Shown here: piece by piece, positions 1 to 11,911 of the stretch | Layout of the letters: each line of letters begins with the position of its first letter | Position numbering within the stretch: position 1 is the first letter of the stretch | Source: Cupriavidus agavae | GTDB taxonomy: Bacteria; Pseudomonadota; Gammaproteobacteria; Burkholderiales; Burkholderiaceae | Length of the DNA: 64,000 nt | NCBI RefSeq assembly: GCF_004217045.1 | Contig: NZ_SGXM01000001.1 | Location: forward strand, 744,001 to 808,000 | Reading direction: 5' to 3' | Position numbers and translations under genes: made by a program | The notes under the pieces: generated by a model | Told to the model about the DNA's origin: nothing | What the model saw: the letters and a program-made list of their open reading frames with translations, nothing else | Database searches by the model: none

Positions 1-1384
1 CGGTCAGCCCCGAGGCCGGCACGATCACGGCGTCAGCCCCCGGCAGCGCCTGCACCAGTGGCAGGTCGGCGCCGTAATAGCGGTCGGGCGAGCCGGACCG
101 GGCCGGCGGCAGGTTCTCGGGCACCCCGGCGGCGCCGTGCAGCGGCAGGTCGGCCGTCCGGCACGGCGCGGCGCGCACCAGCTGGCGCTGGATGGCCGTG
201 TCCATCACGTCCTCGGCCATCTTGCGGTAGGTGGTCCACTTGCCGCCCGTCACGGTGATCAGGCCGGCCTTGGAGACCAGGATCGTGTGCTCGCGCGACA
301 GCGACGCGGTGGATGCCTCGCCCGTGGCCTTGACCAGCGGCCGCAGCCCGGCCCAGACGCTGGTCACGTCGGCGCGGGACGGATCGCGCGCCAGGTAGCG
401 GGCGGCGGTTTCCAGGATGAAGTCGATATCGTCGCTGGCCGCGCGCGGCTCCAGCGGCAGGTCCTTGCGCGGGGTGTCGGTGGTGCCCACGATCACATGG
501 CCGTTCCAGGGCACCAGGAACAGCACCCGGCCGTCGTCGGTCTTCGGGATCAGGATGGCGCGGTCGCCGGGCAGGAAGCTGCGCGGAATCGTCAGGTGCA
601 CGCCCTGGCTTGGCGCCACCATCGTGCGGGCCTGGCTGTCTTCCATCTGGCGCACCGCGTCCACCCAGACACCGGTGGCGTTGATCACGCAGTCGGCGCG
701 CAGCGTGAAGGTGGCATCGCCCAGCGCGTCCTGCGCCGTGACGCCCGTGACCACGCCGTTCGACTGCGTCAGCCCGGTCACCCGCACGTAGTTGACCGCC
801 GTGCCGCCCACGTCGAACAGCGTGCGCATCAGCGCCATGGCCAGCCGCGCGTCATCGAACTGGCCGTCGAAATAGAGATTGCCGCCGCGCAGCGGCCGTC
901 CGCCCACGTGCTCGGCCAGCGTGGGGGCGGCTTCGAGCGTCTCGCGGTGGTTCAGCCAGCGGCTGCCGGAAAGGTTCAGCCCGCCGGCCAGCATGTCGTA
1001 GACCTTGAGGCCGATCCCGTAGAACGGCTGGTCGAACATCTGGTAGGCCGGCACCACGAAGCCCAGCGGCCAGACCACGTGCGGCGCGTTGCGGGCCAGC
1101 AGGCCGCGTTCGTGCAGCGCCTCGCGCACCAGGCCGATGTTGCCCTGGGCCAGGTAGCGCACGCCGCCGTGCACGAGCTTGGTGGCCTTGCTCGATGTGC
1201 CCTTGGCAAAGTCCGCCGCTTCGAGCAGCAGGGTGCGGTAGCCGCGCGCCGCGGCGTCCAGCGCGGTGCCCAGGCCCGTGGCGCCGCCGCCGATGACGAT
1301 CACATCCCAGCGCGCCTCGCGCGACAGCGTGTTGAGCAGTTCGCCGCGCGAGGGCGGCTGGACCGGAGGTACGTTGATTGGCAT
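1..1384 (-). CDS. glpD: Aerobic glycerol-3-phosphate dehydrogenase, C-terminus cut off
   Basis: FAD-dependent membrane-associated dehydrogenase oxidising sn-glycerol-3-phosphate to dihydroxyacetone phosphate and passing electrons to quinone. The 461 codons in the window begin with the ATG whose complement is at 1382-1384. A dinucleotide-binding GGGATGLG sits near residues 33-40, followed by the family motif KGTSSKATKLVHGGVRYL near residue 62 and GTTDTPR further on. The frame is still open at base 1, so roughly the last 50-70 residues are missing compared with the usual 500-530. It starts 13 nt after the glpK stop, so the two are cotranscribed in the order glpK-glpD. Family identity is very secure. 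Confidence 0.97.
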   Translation of the reverse strand, partial: MPINVPPVQPPSRGELLNTLSREARWDVIVIGGGATGLGTALDAAARGYRTLLLEAADFAKGTSSKATKLVHGGVRYLAQGNIGLVREALHERGLLARNAPHVVWPLGFVVPAYQMFDQPFYGIGLKVYDMLAGGLNLSGSRWLNHRETLEAAPTLAEHVGGRPLRGGNLYFDGQFDDARLAMALMRTLFDVGGTAVNYVRVTGLTQSNGVVTGVTAQDALGDATFTLRADCVINATGVWVDAVRQMEDSQARTMVAPSQGVHLTIPRSFLPGDRAILIPKTDDGRVLFLVPWNGHVIVGTTDTPRKDLPLEPRAASDDIDFILETAARYLARDPSRADVTSVWAGLRPLVKATGEASTASLSREHTILVSKAGLITVTGGKWTTYRKMAEDVMDTAIQRQLVRAAPCRTADLPLHGAAGVPENLPPARSGSPDRYYGADLPLVQALPGADAVIVPASGLT

Positions 1385-1397
1385 GAGGCTTGTCTGT

Positions 1398-2930
1398 TTA
1401 ATGTGCGGTGGAATCGTCGTCGCGCGCCCAGTCACGGGCGCGATCCACGGCGCGATGCCAGCGCGCGATGCGGTGGCTGCGTTCGTCTGCCGACAACTTC
1501 GGCTCGAAGCGCTGCTCCACCTGCCACTGGTGGGTGATCTCCCCGGCGCTGGTCCAGTAGCCGGTGGCCAGGCCCGCCAGGTAGGCGGCGCCCAGCGCGG
1601 TGGTCTCGGTGACGCGCGGACGAACCACCACGGTGCCGAGCAGGTCGGCCTGCATCTGCATCAGCAGGTCGCTGCGCGAGGCGCCGCCGTCCACGCGCAG
1701 CTCGGCCAGCGAGATGCCGGCGTCCTTCTGCATGGCGTCGAGCACGTCCACGCTCTGCAGCGCGATCGATTCCAGCGCGGCGCGGGCGATATGCGGCCCG
1801 CCCGTGCCCCGCGTGATGCCGACCAGCGTGCCGCGTGCGAACGGGTCCCAGTGCGGCGCGCCGAGCCCGGCGAAGGCGGGCACCAGCACCACGCCGCCGG
1901 TGTCCGCGCACTGGCGCGCCAGCGGATCGACTTCGGGCGCGCTGTGGATCAGCTTGAGCCCGTCGCGCAGCCACTGGATCGTGGCGCCGCCCATGAACAC
2001 GCCGCCTTCGAGGCAATACTGGGTGTCCGGGCCGATCTGCCAGCCGATGGTGGTGATCAGCCGGTTCTGCGACGTCACCGGGCTGTTGCCCGTATTCATC
2101 AGGATGAAGCAGCCGGTGCCGTAGGTGTTCTTGGCCATGCCGGGGTGCAGGCAGGCTTGTCCGAACGTGGCGGCCTGCTGGTCTCCGGCGATGCCGGCAA
2201 TCGGCACGGCCACGCCAAACAGCCGCGTGGCGGTGCGCGCCACTTCGCCGCTGGAGGGCGCCACCTCGGGCAGCAGGCTGCGGGGGATGCCGAGGATGCC
2301 GAGCAGTTCGTCGTCCCAGCGGAAGTCGTGGATATTGAACAGCAGCGTGCGCGAGGCGTTGGAGACATCGGTCACATGCCGCGCGCCATCGGTCAGTTGC
2401 CAGATCAGCCAGCTGTCCACAGTGCCGAACGCCAGTTCGCCGCGTTCGGCGCGGGCCCGGGCGCCATCGTAGTGGTCCAGCATCCAGCGCAGCTTGGTGC
2501 CGGAGAAATAGGCGTCGATGATCAGGCCGGTCTTCTGCTGGAAGGTGTCGCCATGGCCGGCGGCCTGCAGGTCCTCGCACATCGGCGCGGTGCGGCGGTC
2601 CTGCCAGACCAGCGCGCGGCCCACCGGTTCGCCGGTCTTGCGGTCCCAGAGCACCGTGGTTTCACGCTGGTTCGTGATGCCGATGCCGGCCAGTTGCGAG
2701 GCGCTGACCTTGGCGTCGGCCAGTACCTCGTGGGCCACGGCCAGCTGGGACTGCCAGATTTCGTAAGGATCGTGCTCGACGTGGCCGGGATGCGGATAAT
2801 ATTGCCGGAATTCGCGCTGGGCGATCCGCACCACATTGCCGGCGTGATCGAACAGGATGGCGCGCGAACTGCTGGTGCCCTGGTCCAGGGCCAGCACGTA
2901 GCGCGGCTGCGAGGCGTGTGTCGATGTCAT
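1398..2930 (-). CDS. glpK: Glycerol kinase
   Basis: Phosphorylates glycerol to sn-glycerol-3-phosphate, trapping it in the cytoplasm. The 510-residue product fits the family length of about 500. Visible signatures are [16 protein letters not shown] near residues 13-28, [16 protein letters not shown] and [19 protein letters not shown] near residue 400. The ATG at 2930 was chosen; an in-frame ATG three codons upstream (2939) is an alternative. It is the first gene of glpKD and is divergent from the Nudix gene with only about 33 bp between start codons, so its promoter must overlap that gene. With glpR and the glpSTPQV importer nearby it forms a complete glycerol utilisation locus. Confidence 0.97.
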   Translation of the reverse strand: MTSTHASQPRYVLALDQGTSSSRAILFDHAGNVVRIAQREFRQYYPHPGHVEHDPYEIWQSQLAVAHEVLADAKVSASQLAGIGITNQRETTVLWDRKTGEPVGRALVWQDRRTAPMCEDLQAAGHGDTFQQKTGLIIDAYFSGTKLRWMLDHYDGARARAERGELAFGTVDSWLIWQLTDGARHVTDVSNASRTLLFNIHDFRWDDELLGILGIPRSLLPEVAPSSGEVARTATRLFGVAVPIAGIAGDQQAATFGQACLHPGMAKNTYGTGCFILMNTGNSPVTSQNRLITTIGWQIGPDTQYCLEGGVFMGGATIQWLRDGLKLIHSAPEVDPLARQCADTGGVVLVPAFAGLGAPHWDPFARGTLVGITRGTGGPHIARAALESIALQSVDVLDAMQKDAGISLAELRVDGGASRSDLLMQMQADLLGTVVVRPRVTETTALGAAYLAGLATGYWTSAGEITHQWQVEQRFEPKLSADERSHRIARWHRAVDRARDWARDDDSTAH

Positions 2931-2963
2931 GCGATCCATCCGCAATGGTTGATTTGAGTGGCG

Positions 2964-3803
2964 ATGTCCGAATCTGATTCCCGAACCTCCCGAACCAGCA
3001 AGATCCTTGCCGGCATTGCCGCGCGCAGCCCCTTCGACCCCGCCGCCCACCTGCGGCTGACCGTGGAGGGCGCCCAGGTGGGCTGGCTGCCGCGCCGGCA
3101 TGCGGCAATTCTTGCCGGCATGGGCGGCATGGTCGGGCCGCAAGGGCAGGGCGCCGTGGCGCTGCTGCCTGGCTGCGCCGATACGCCGGCACGCAACGTG
3201 GCCCTGGCCGGGCTGGCCCGGCAACTGGCCGACATGGGCCACGTGCGCGGCTGGCGGGACGAACTGTTCGCCGTGACCCCGGCGCTCGACGCGCTGCCGT
3301 ACGGCGTCATCGAGCGGGCGGCGGCGCGCTTTCTGGGGCTGCTGACGTTCGCCTCGCACATGAACGGCATCGTCGAGGGCGCCACGCCCGCGCTGTGGAT
3401 TTCGCGCCGCAGCCCGGCCAAGGCCGTGGACCCCGGCATGTGGGACAACCTCGTGGCCGGCGGGGTGCCGGCCGGCAGCGATCCGCTGGAGACGCTGGTA
3501 CGCGAATGCGACGAGGAATCGGGCATCCCGCCCGCGCTGGCGGCCCGGGCCGAGGCCCACGGCGTGATCGACGTGCTGCGCGAAATCCCCGAAGGCGTCC
3601 AGTGGGAGCGGGTGTACGCGTACGACCTGCTGCTGCCGGCGGACTTCGTGCCCCACAACCGCGACGGCGAGGTGGCCGAGCACCGCCATACCGGCCCGGC
3701 CGCATTGCTTGATATCATGGCGGCCCGCGCCATGACCGTCGACGCCACGCTGGTGACGCTGGATGCCCTCCGCCGGCGCGGCTGGGCGGATGTCCAGCCC
3801 TGA
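2964..3803 (+). CDS. NUDIX hydrolase with DUF4743-type N-terminal domain
   Basis: About 279 residues. The N-terminal half (roughly 1-120) resembles the DUF4743 domain that precedes the NUDIX fold in plant/bacterial proteins annotated as thiamine-pyrophosphokinase-related. The Nudix box is at about residues 166-188: GG, five residues, E, then RECDEESGI, giving the metal-binding REXXEE glutamates. It should hydrolyse a nucleoside-diphosphate-linked substrate; which one cannot be read from the sequence. ATG 2964 was chosen over the in-frame GTG at 2958. It is divergent from glpK and followed 47 nt later by purU, so the pair may be cotranscribed. Confidence 0.9.
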   Translation: MSESDSRTSRTSKILAGIAARSPFDPAAHLRLTVEGAQVGWLPRRHAAILAGMGGMVGPQGQGAVALLPGCADTPARNVALAGLARQLADMGHVRGWRDELFAVTPALDALPYGVIERAAARFLGLLTFASHMNGIVEGATPALWISRRSPAKAVDPGMWDNLVAGGVPAGSDPLETLVRECDEESGIPPALAARAEAHGVIDVLREIPEGVQWERVYAYDLLLPADFVPHNRDGEVAEHRHTGPAALLDIMAARAMTVDATLVTLDALRRRGWADVQP

Positions 3804-3850
3804 TTCCCAAGCCTTGCGGTCCTGGCCTGCATAACCCTGATTGCCCCAAG

Positions 3851-4717
3851 ATGAGCGCCACCGGATTTATCCTGACCCTTTCCTGCCCTGACCAGCCGGG
3901 CATCGTGCATGCCGTTTCGGGCCTGCTGTTCCAGAATGGCTGCAATATCGTCGATTCCGACCAGTACGGCGATGCCTTCACGGGCCGCTTCTTCATGCGC
4001 GTGCATTTCACGGCCGCGGCCGGCGGCCCGGGCCTGAGCGAACTGCGCGCGGCGTTCGCCCCGGTGGGCGAGCAGTTCGGCATGCAGTGGGACGTGTTCG
4101 ACGCCACGGTCAAGCCGCGCGTCATGATCATGGTGTCGAAGATCGGCCATTGCCTGAACGACCTGCTGTTCCGCGCCAAGGCCGGCGGCCTGCCCGTGGA
4201 AATCGCGGCCATCGTCTCGAACCACCGCGATTTCTACCAGTTGGCCGCCTCGTACGACGTGCCGTTCTTCCACCTGCCGCTGATGAACGCCTCGGCCGAG
4301 CAGAAGGCCGCGCAGGAAGCGCGTGTCTTCGACGTGGTGCGCGAGCAGAACATCGACCTCGTGGTGCTGGCGCGCTATATGCAGGTGCTGTCCGACGACC
4401 TGTGCCGCAAGCTCGAAGGCCGCGCCATCAATATCCACCACTCGTTCCTGCCGAGCTTCAAGGGCGCCAAGCCGTACTACCAGGCCCATGACCGCGGCGT
4501 GAAGCTGATCGGCGCCACGGCCCACTATGTGACCGCCGACCTCGACGAAGGCCCGATCATCGAGCAGGAAATCGAGCGCGTGGATCACAGCATGGACCCC
4601 GAGCAACTGACCGCCGTGGGCCGCGACGTGGAGTGCGTGGCCCTGGCCCGCGCGGTCAAGTGGCATGCGGAACACCGGATTTTGCTCAACGGGCATAAGA
4701 CGGTGGTGTTCAAGTAA
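3851..4717 (+). CDS. purU: Formyltetrahydrofolate deformylase
   Basis: Hydrolyses 10-formyl-tetrahydrofolate to tetrahydrofolate and formate, balancing one-carbon pools and feeding formate to purine synthesis. The 288-residue protein has an N-terminal ACT domain (about 5-85: [18 protein letters not shown]) and a C-terminal formyltransferase-fold domain. The latter contains AIVSNHRDF and the catalytic stretch [20 protein letters not shown], with [17 protein letters not shown] near residue 220. Length and domain order match the family. A repeat-type hairpin follows 13 nt after the stop and probably ends the transcript. Confidence 0.96.
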   Translation: MSATGFILTLSCPDQPGIVHAVSGLLFQNGCNIVDSDQYGDAFTGRFFMRVHFTAAAGGPGLSELRAAFAPVGEQFGMQWDVFDATVKPRVMIMVSKIGHCLNDLLFRAKAGGLPVEIAAIVSNHRDFYQLAASYDVPFFHLPLMNASAEQKAAQEARVFDVVREQNIDLVVLARYMQVLSDDLCRKLEGRAINIHHSFLPSFKGAKPYYQAHDRGVKLIGATAHYVTADLDEGPIIEQEIERVDHSMDPEQLTAVGRDVECVALARAVKWHAEHRILLNGHKTVVFK

Positions 4718-4730
4718 GCCAGGGTTTTCT

Positions 4731-4756
4731 CCCCTCTCCCGCAGGCGGGAGAGGGG
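4731..4756. repeat. CCCCTCTCCCGC palindromic repeat, copy 1 (terminator-like)
   Basis: Arms CCCCTCTCCCGC (4731-4742) and GCGGGAGAGGGG (4745-4756) form a 12-bp perfect stem with almost no loop. It lies between the convergent purU and glpR genes. The same arms recur at 11854-11880 and 44515-44540, so this is a dispersed palindromic element rather than a gene-specific terminator. A T-run (TTTTCT) lies before rather than after the hairpin in the purU direction. Confidence 0.85.
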
Positions 4757-4777
4757 CGCAGAAAAAGAAGGACGATC

Positions 4778-5545
4778 TCACTCCCCCGCCACCACACATT
4801 CCACTCCGCTGTCCGCCAGCATCGCGTCGAACGGCGCGCGTAGCGGTTCGTCCGTGAACAGGCGGTCGATGCTGGAAACGGGCGCCAGTTCCACCATGGC
4901 CTGGCGGCCGAACTTGCTGGCGTCTGCCGCCAGCCAGATCTCGCGCGAATGCTCCATGATGGCGCGCGCCACCTTGACCTCGCGGAAGTCGTAGTCGCGC
5001 AGCGTCCCGTCGGCCTCGATGCCCGAGATGCCGATCAGCCCGATATCCACCTTGAATTGCCGGATGAACTCGACCGTGGCCTCGCCGATGATGCCCCGGT
5101 CGCGCGAGCGCAACACCCCGCCGGCCACGATGACCTCGCAATCGGGGTTGTCGGCCAGGATATTGGCCACGTGCAGGTTGTTCGTGATCACGCGCAGCCC
5201 GCGATGGTGGATCAGCGCACGCGCTACCTCCTCCACGGTCGTCCCGATGTTCAGGATCAGCGAACAGCCTTCCGGCACCGCCGCGGCCACGGCGCGGGCG
5301 ATGCGCACCTTGCCCTCGGCGTTGAGCACCTGGCGCTGCGGATAGGCCAGGTTCTCGGTGGTCGAGCCATCCATTCGCACCCCGCCGTGAAAGCGGGCCA
5401 GCATGCCGTTTTCCGCCAGCAGGTTGACGTCGCGCCGCACGGTCTGCAGCGTCACGCCGAACTTGCGGGCAAGCTCGTCGATCGAGGCAAAGCCCTGGCT
5501 GCGGACTTCCTCCAGCAGGGCGGTCTGGCGTGGATTGAGCGTCAT
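4778..5545 (-). CDS. glpR: DeoR-family repressor, glycerol-3-phosphate regulon (GlpR-like)
   Basis: Transcriptional repressor of about 255 residues. The N-terminal DeoR helix-turn-helix (roughly 5-57, with SIDELARKFGVTLQTVRRDV) is followed by the sugar-phosphate sensor domain with LNIGTTVEEVARALI and the late GISGIEADGTLRDYDF and ADASKFGR motifs. The inducer is expected to be glycerol-3-phosphate, inferred from family and position between glpKD and glpSTPQV. Start: ATG at 5545, with an alternative ATG three codons upstream at 5554. It is divergent from glpS and shares an operator-rich 157-bp region with it. Confidence 0.92.
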   Translation of the reverse strand: MTLNPRQTALLEEVRSQGFASIDELARKFGVTLQTVRRDVNLLAENGMLARFHGGVRMDGSTTENLAYPQRQVLNAEGKVRIARAVAAAVPEGCSLILNIGTTVEEVARALIHHRGLRVITNNLHVANILADNPDCEVIVAGGVLRSRDRGIIGEATVEFIRQFKVDIGLIGISGIEADGTLRDYDFREVKVARAIMEHSREIWLAADASKFGRQAMVELAPVSSIDRLFTDEPLRAPFDAMLADSGVECVVAGE

Positions 5546-5702
5546 GCCGGGCATTCTAGTTCAAACAGAAACGAAAACAAATGATGCACCGCAGTATTGT
5601 TTTACGTTCGTTTTTGCGCTAAAACGAGCGGGGTAGACGAAAAAGTGCGCTTTGGCCGCGTTTCCGTATGTGGCTGAACAAGCACAGGAACATGGAGACC
5701 GG
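5546..5702. promoter_or_regulatory. glpR/glpS divergent control region with putative GlpR operators
   Basis: This stretch is AT-richer than its surroundings and contains repeated TTCGTTTT/AAAACGA words. AACGAAAAC is at 5570-5578, and an inverted pair GTTCGTTTT (5606-5614) and AAAACGAGC (5621-5629) lies near the middle. E. coli GlpR operators also centre on TTCG/CGAA half-sites, so these are plausible GlpR binding sites controlling both directions. No strong -35/-10 pair was assigned. A GGAG at 5694-5697 serves glpS. Confidence 0.6.
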
Positions 5703-6833
<1,131 letters not shown>

Positions 6834-6834
6834 C

Positions 6835-7931
<1,097 letters not shown>

Positions 7932-7935
<4 letters not shown>

Positions 7936-8825
7936 AGCCCGTGAACCAGAAGGCCTGGCTGCTGGTGTTGCCCGTGGTGATCTGCGTGGCGTTCTCGGCC
8001 ATCCTGCCGCTGATGACGATCGTCAATTACTCGGTGCAGGACATCATCTCGCCCGAGCGGCGCGTGTTCGTGGGCACCGAGTGGTTCGCCACGGTGCTGC
8101 GCGATGCCGAGCTGCACGATGCACTGCTGCGCCAGCTTGGCTTCTCGCTGGCCGTGCTGTGTGTGGAAATTCCGCTCGGCATCCTGCTGGCGCTGGCCAT
8201 GCCGGCGCGCGGCTGGCAGGCCTCGGCGGCGCTGGTGGTCATCGCGCTGTCGCTGCTGATTCCGTGGAATGTGGTGGGCACGATCTGGCAGATCTTCGGG
8301 CGCACCGATATCGGCCTGCTGGGTGCCGCACTCGACGGCATGGGCTTCGACTACAACTACACCGGCAGCGCGGTGGATGCCTGGGTGACGGTGCTCGTGA
8401 TGGATGTCTGGCACTGGACGCCGCTGGTGGCGCTGCTCTGTTACGCAGGGCTGCGTGCGATTCCGGATGCCTACTATCAGGCGGCCCAGATCGATGGCGC
8501 GTCGCGCTTCGCGGTATTTCGCTTCATCCAGTTGCCCAAGCTGCGCGGCGTGCTGATGATTGCGGTGCTGCTGCGTTTCATGGACAGCTTCATGATCTAT
8601 ACCGAGCCGTTCGTGCTGACCGGCGGCGGTCCGGGCAACGCCACCACGTTCCTGTCGCAGTATCTGACCCAGAAGGCGGTGGGGCAGTTCGACCTGGGTC
8701 CGGCCGCGGCGTTCTCGATCGTCTATTTCCTGATCATCCTGCTGACGTGCTTTGTGCTCTATAACTGGATGCAGCGCGCCGGCACCTCCGGCGCGGCCGG
8801 TGTCGAGGAGGTTCCCCATGGCTGA
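7932..8825 (+). CDS. glpP: Glycerol ABC importer permease GlpP
   Basis: Inner-membrane permease of 297 residues in the MalF/UgpA class (binding-protein-dependent transport family). Hydrophobic segments are visible at about 10-30, 75-95, 105-125, 155-175, 205-225 and 258-280. The cytoplasmic EAA loop is seen as AYYQAAQIDGASRFAVFRFI near residue 180. The start ATG overlaps the glpT stop (ATGA), and the 3' end overlaps glpQ by 8 nt. It pairs with GlpQ to form the channel driven by GlpS/GlpT. Confidence 0.93.
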
Positions 8826-9648
8826 GCGCAAGCTGCCGGGCCAGCGCCCGGGCTGGTGGCGTCCGGTGTTCCTGACCGTGTACCTGCTGTTCGCCATCGT
8901 GCCGATCTACTGGATGCTGAACATGTCGTTCAAGACGAACGAGGAGATCGTGTCCTCGCTGTCGCTCTGGCCGGCCGCGTTCACGCTGGAGCACTACCGG
9001 ACGATCTTCACGGACGCCTCCTGGTACTCGGGCTACATCAACTCGATGATCTACGTGGCGCTGAATACGGTGATCTCGATCGGCGTGGCGCTGCCGGCCG
9101 CCTACGCGTTCTCGCGCTACCGGTTCATCGGCGACAAGCACGTCTTCTTCTGGCTGCTGACCAACCGCATGACCCCGCCGGCGGTGTTCCTGCTGCCGTT
9201 TTTTCAGCTTTATACGACGCTCGGGCTGATGGATACCCATCTGGGCGTGGCGCTGGCCCATCTGGTGTTCAACGTGCCGCTGGCGGTGTGGATCCTGGAG
9301 GGCTTCATGTCGGGCGTGCCGCGCGAGATCGACGAGACGGCCTACGTCGACGGCTATTCGTTCCCGCGCTTCTTCCTGACCATCTTCCTGCCGCTGATCA
9401 AGGCCGGCGTGGGCGTGGCGGCGTTCTTCTGCTTCATGTTCAGCTGGGTGGAACTGCTGCTGGCGCGCACGCTGACCTCGGTCAATGCCAAGCCGATCGT
9501 GGCGACGATGACGCGCACAGTCTCCGCCTCGGGCATGGACTGGGGCGTGCTGGCCGCAGCCGGCGTGCTGACCATCGTGCCGGGCGCCATCGTGATCTGG
9601 TTCGTGCGCCACTACATCGCCAAGGGGTTTGCGATGGGCCGGGTGTAA
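8818..9648 (+). CDS. glpQ: Glycerol ABC importer permease GlpQ
   Basis: Second permease, 276 residues, MalG/UgpE class with about six membrane segments. The EAA loop EIDETAYVDGYSFPRFFLTI lies near residue 165. It starts inside the end of glpP with GGAGG seven nt before the ATG. This gene is the permease of the GlpSTPQV system and is unrelated to the periplasmic phosphodiesterase also called GlpQ in E. coli. Confidence 0.92.
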   Translation: MAERKLPGQRPGWWRPVFLTVYLLFAIVPIYWMLNMSFKTNEEIVSSLSLWPAAFTLEHYRTIFTDASWYSGYINSMIYVALNTVISIGVALPAAYAFSRYRFIGDKHVFFWLLTNRMTPPAVFLLPFFQLYTTLGLMDTHLGVALAHLVFNVPLAVWILEGFMSGVPREIDETAYVDGYSFPRFFLTIFLPLIKAGVGVAAFFCFMFSWVELLLARTLTSVNAKPIVATMTRTVSASGMDWGVLAAAGVLTIVPGAIVIWFVRHYIAKGFAMGRV

Positions 9649-9669
9649 CAGAGATCTAAGGAAACTACG

Positions 9670-9978
9670 ATGCTTAGCTGGATGGTATGGACCACGCCGG
9701 TGGCCGTGTTCTTCGCGCTGGTGGTGCTGATGCTGGTTGGCATGACGGTCTGGGAGGTGCGCTCGCCCACGGTGGAGCGCAAGGGCTTCCTGCCGATCTC
9801 CACCACGCGCGGCGACCGCCTGTTCATCGGCCTGATGGCGGCGGCCTGGATCAACCTGGCCTGGGTGGGGCTGGGCGAGAAGATGCAGGGCTGGTTCGGG
9901 CTGGCCGAGGCGCCGTCGGTCTGGATCAGCGCCGCGATATCGGCGCTGGTGCTGCTGCTGGTGATGCGCAAGGGATAG
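9670..9978 (+). CDS. DUF2160 small membrane protein of the glycerol importer operon
   Basis: A 102-residue protein with about three hydrophobic segments (roughly 3-25, 42-62 and 80-98). DUF2160 proteins are typically encoded between glpQ and glpV in such operons, exactly as here, which suggests an accessory role in assembly or stability of the transporter. No catalytic motif is visible. A GGAAAC lies upstream of the ATG. Confidence 0.85.
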   Translation: MLSWMVWTTPVAVFFALVVLMLVGMTVWEVRSPTVERKGFLPISTTRGDRLFIGLMAAAWINLAWVGLGEKMQGWFGLAEAPSVWISAAISALVLLLVMRKG

Positions 9979-10020
9979 TAAAGGTACGAGATTCGCTGTC
10001 ATGGGCTGCGAGATCTTTGT

Positions 10021-10063
10021 CCCCTCCCCGGGGCCGCAACCCAGAACCAGATCCGGGGAGGGG
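10021..10063 (+). other. Intercistronic hairpin before glpV
   Basis: CCCCTCCCCGG (10021-10031) and CCGGGGAGGGG (10053-10063) form an 11-bp perfect stem around a 21-nt loop in the 102-nt gap between the DUF2160 gene and glpV. No T-run follows. It may act as an mRNA processing or stability element that raises the amount of binding protein relative to the permeases, a known arrangement in ABC operons; that role is an inference. Confidence 0.6.
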
Positions 10064-10080
10064 TTGCTGAGGAGACACAG

Positions 10081-11823
<1,743 letters not shown>

Positions 11824-11853
11824 GTGCAGCGATCTGACTGCCGCTGACTGGCG

Positions 11854-11880
11854 CCCCTCTCCCGCCGTGCGGGAGAGGGG
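11854..11880. repeat. CCCCTCTCCCGC palindromic repeat, copy 2 (terminator-like)
   Basis: Arms identical to those at 4731-4756: CCCCTCTCCCGC (11854-11865), loop CGT, GCGGGAGAGGGG (11869-11880). It sits between the convergent glpV and diguanylate cyclase genes and probably ends both transcripts. A purine-rich GAGAAAAA follows. Confidence 0.85.
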
Positions 11881-11911
11881 AGAAAAACGGGGGCAAAACG
11901 GAGGCAAAAAC

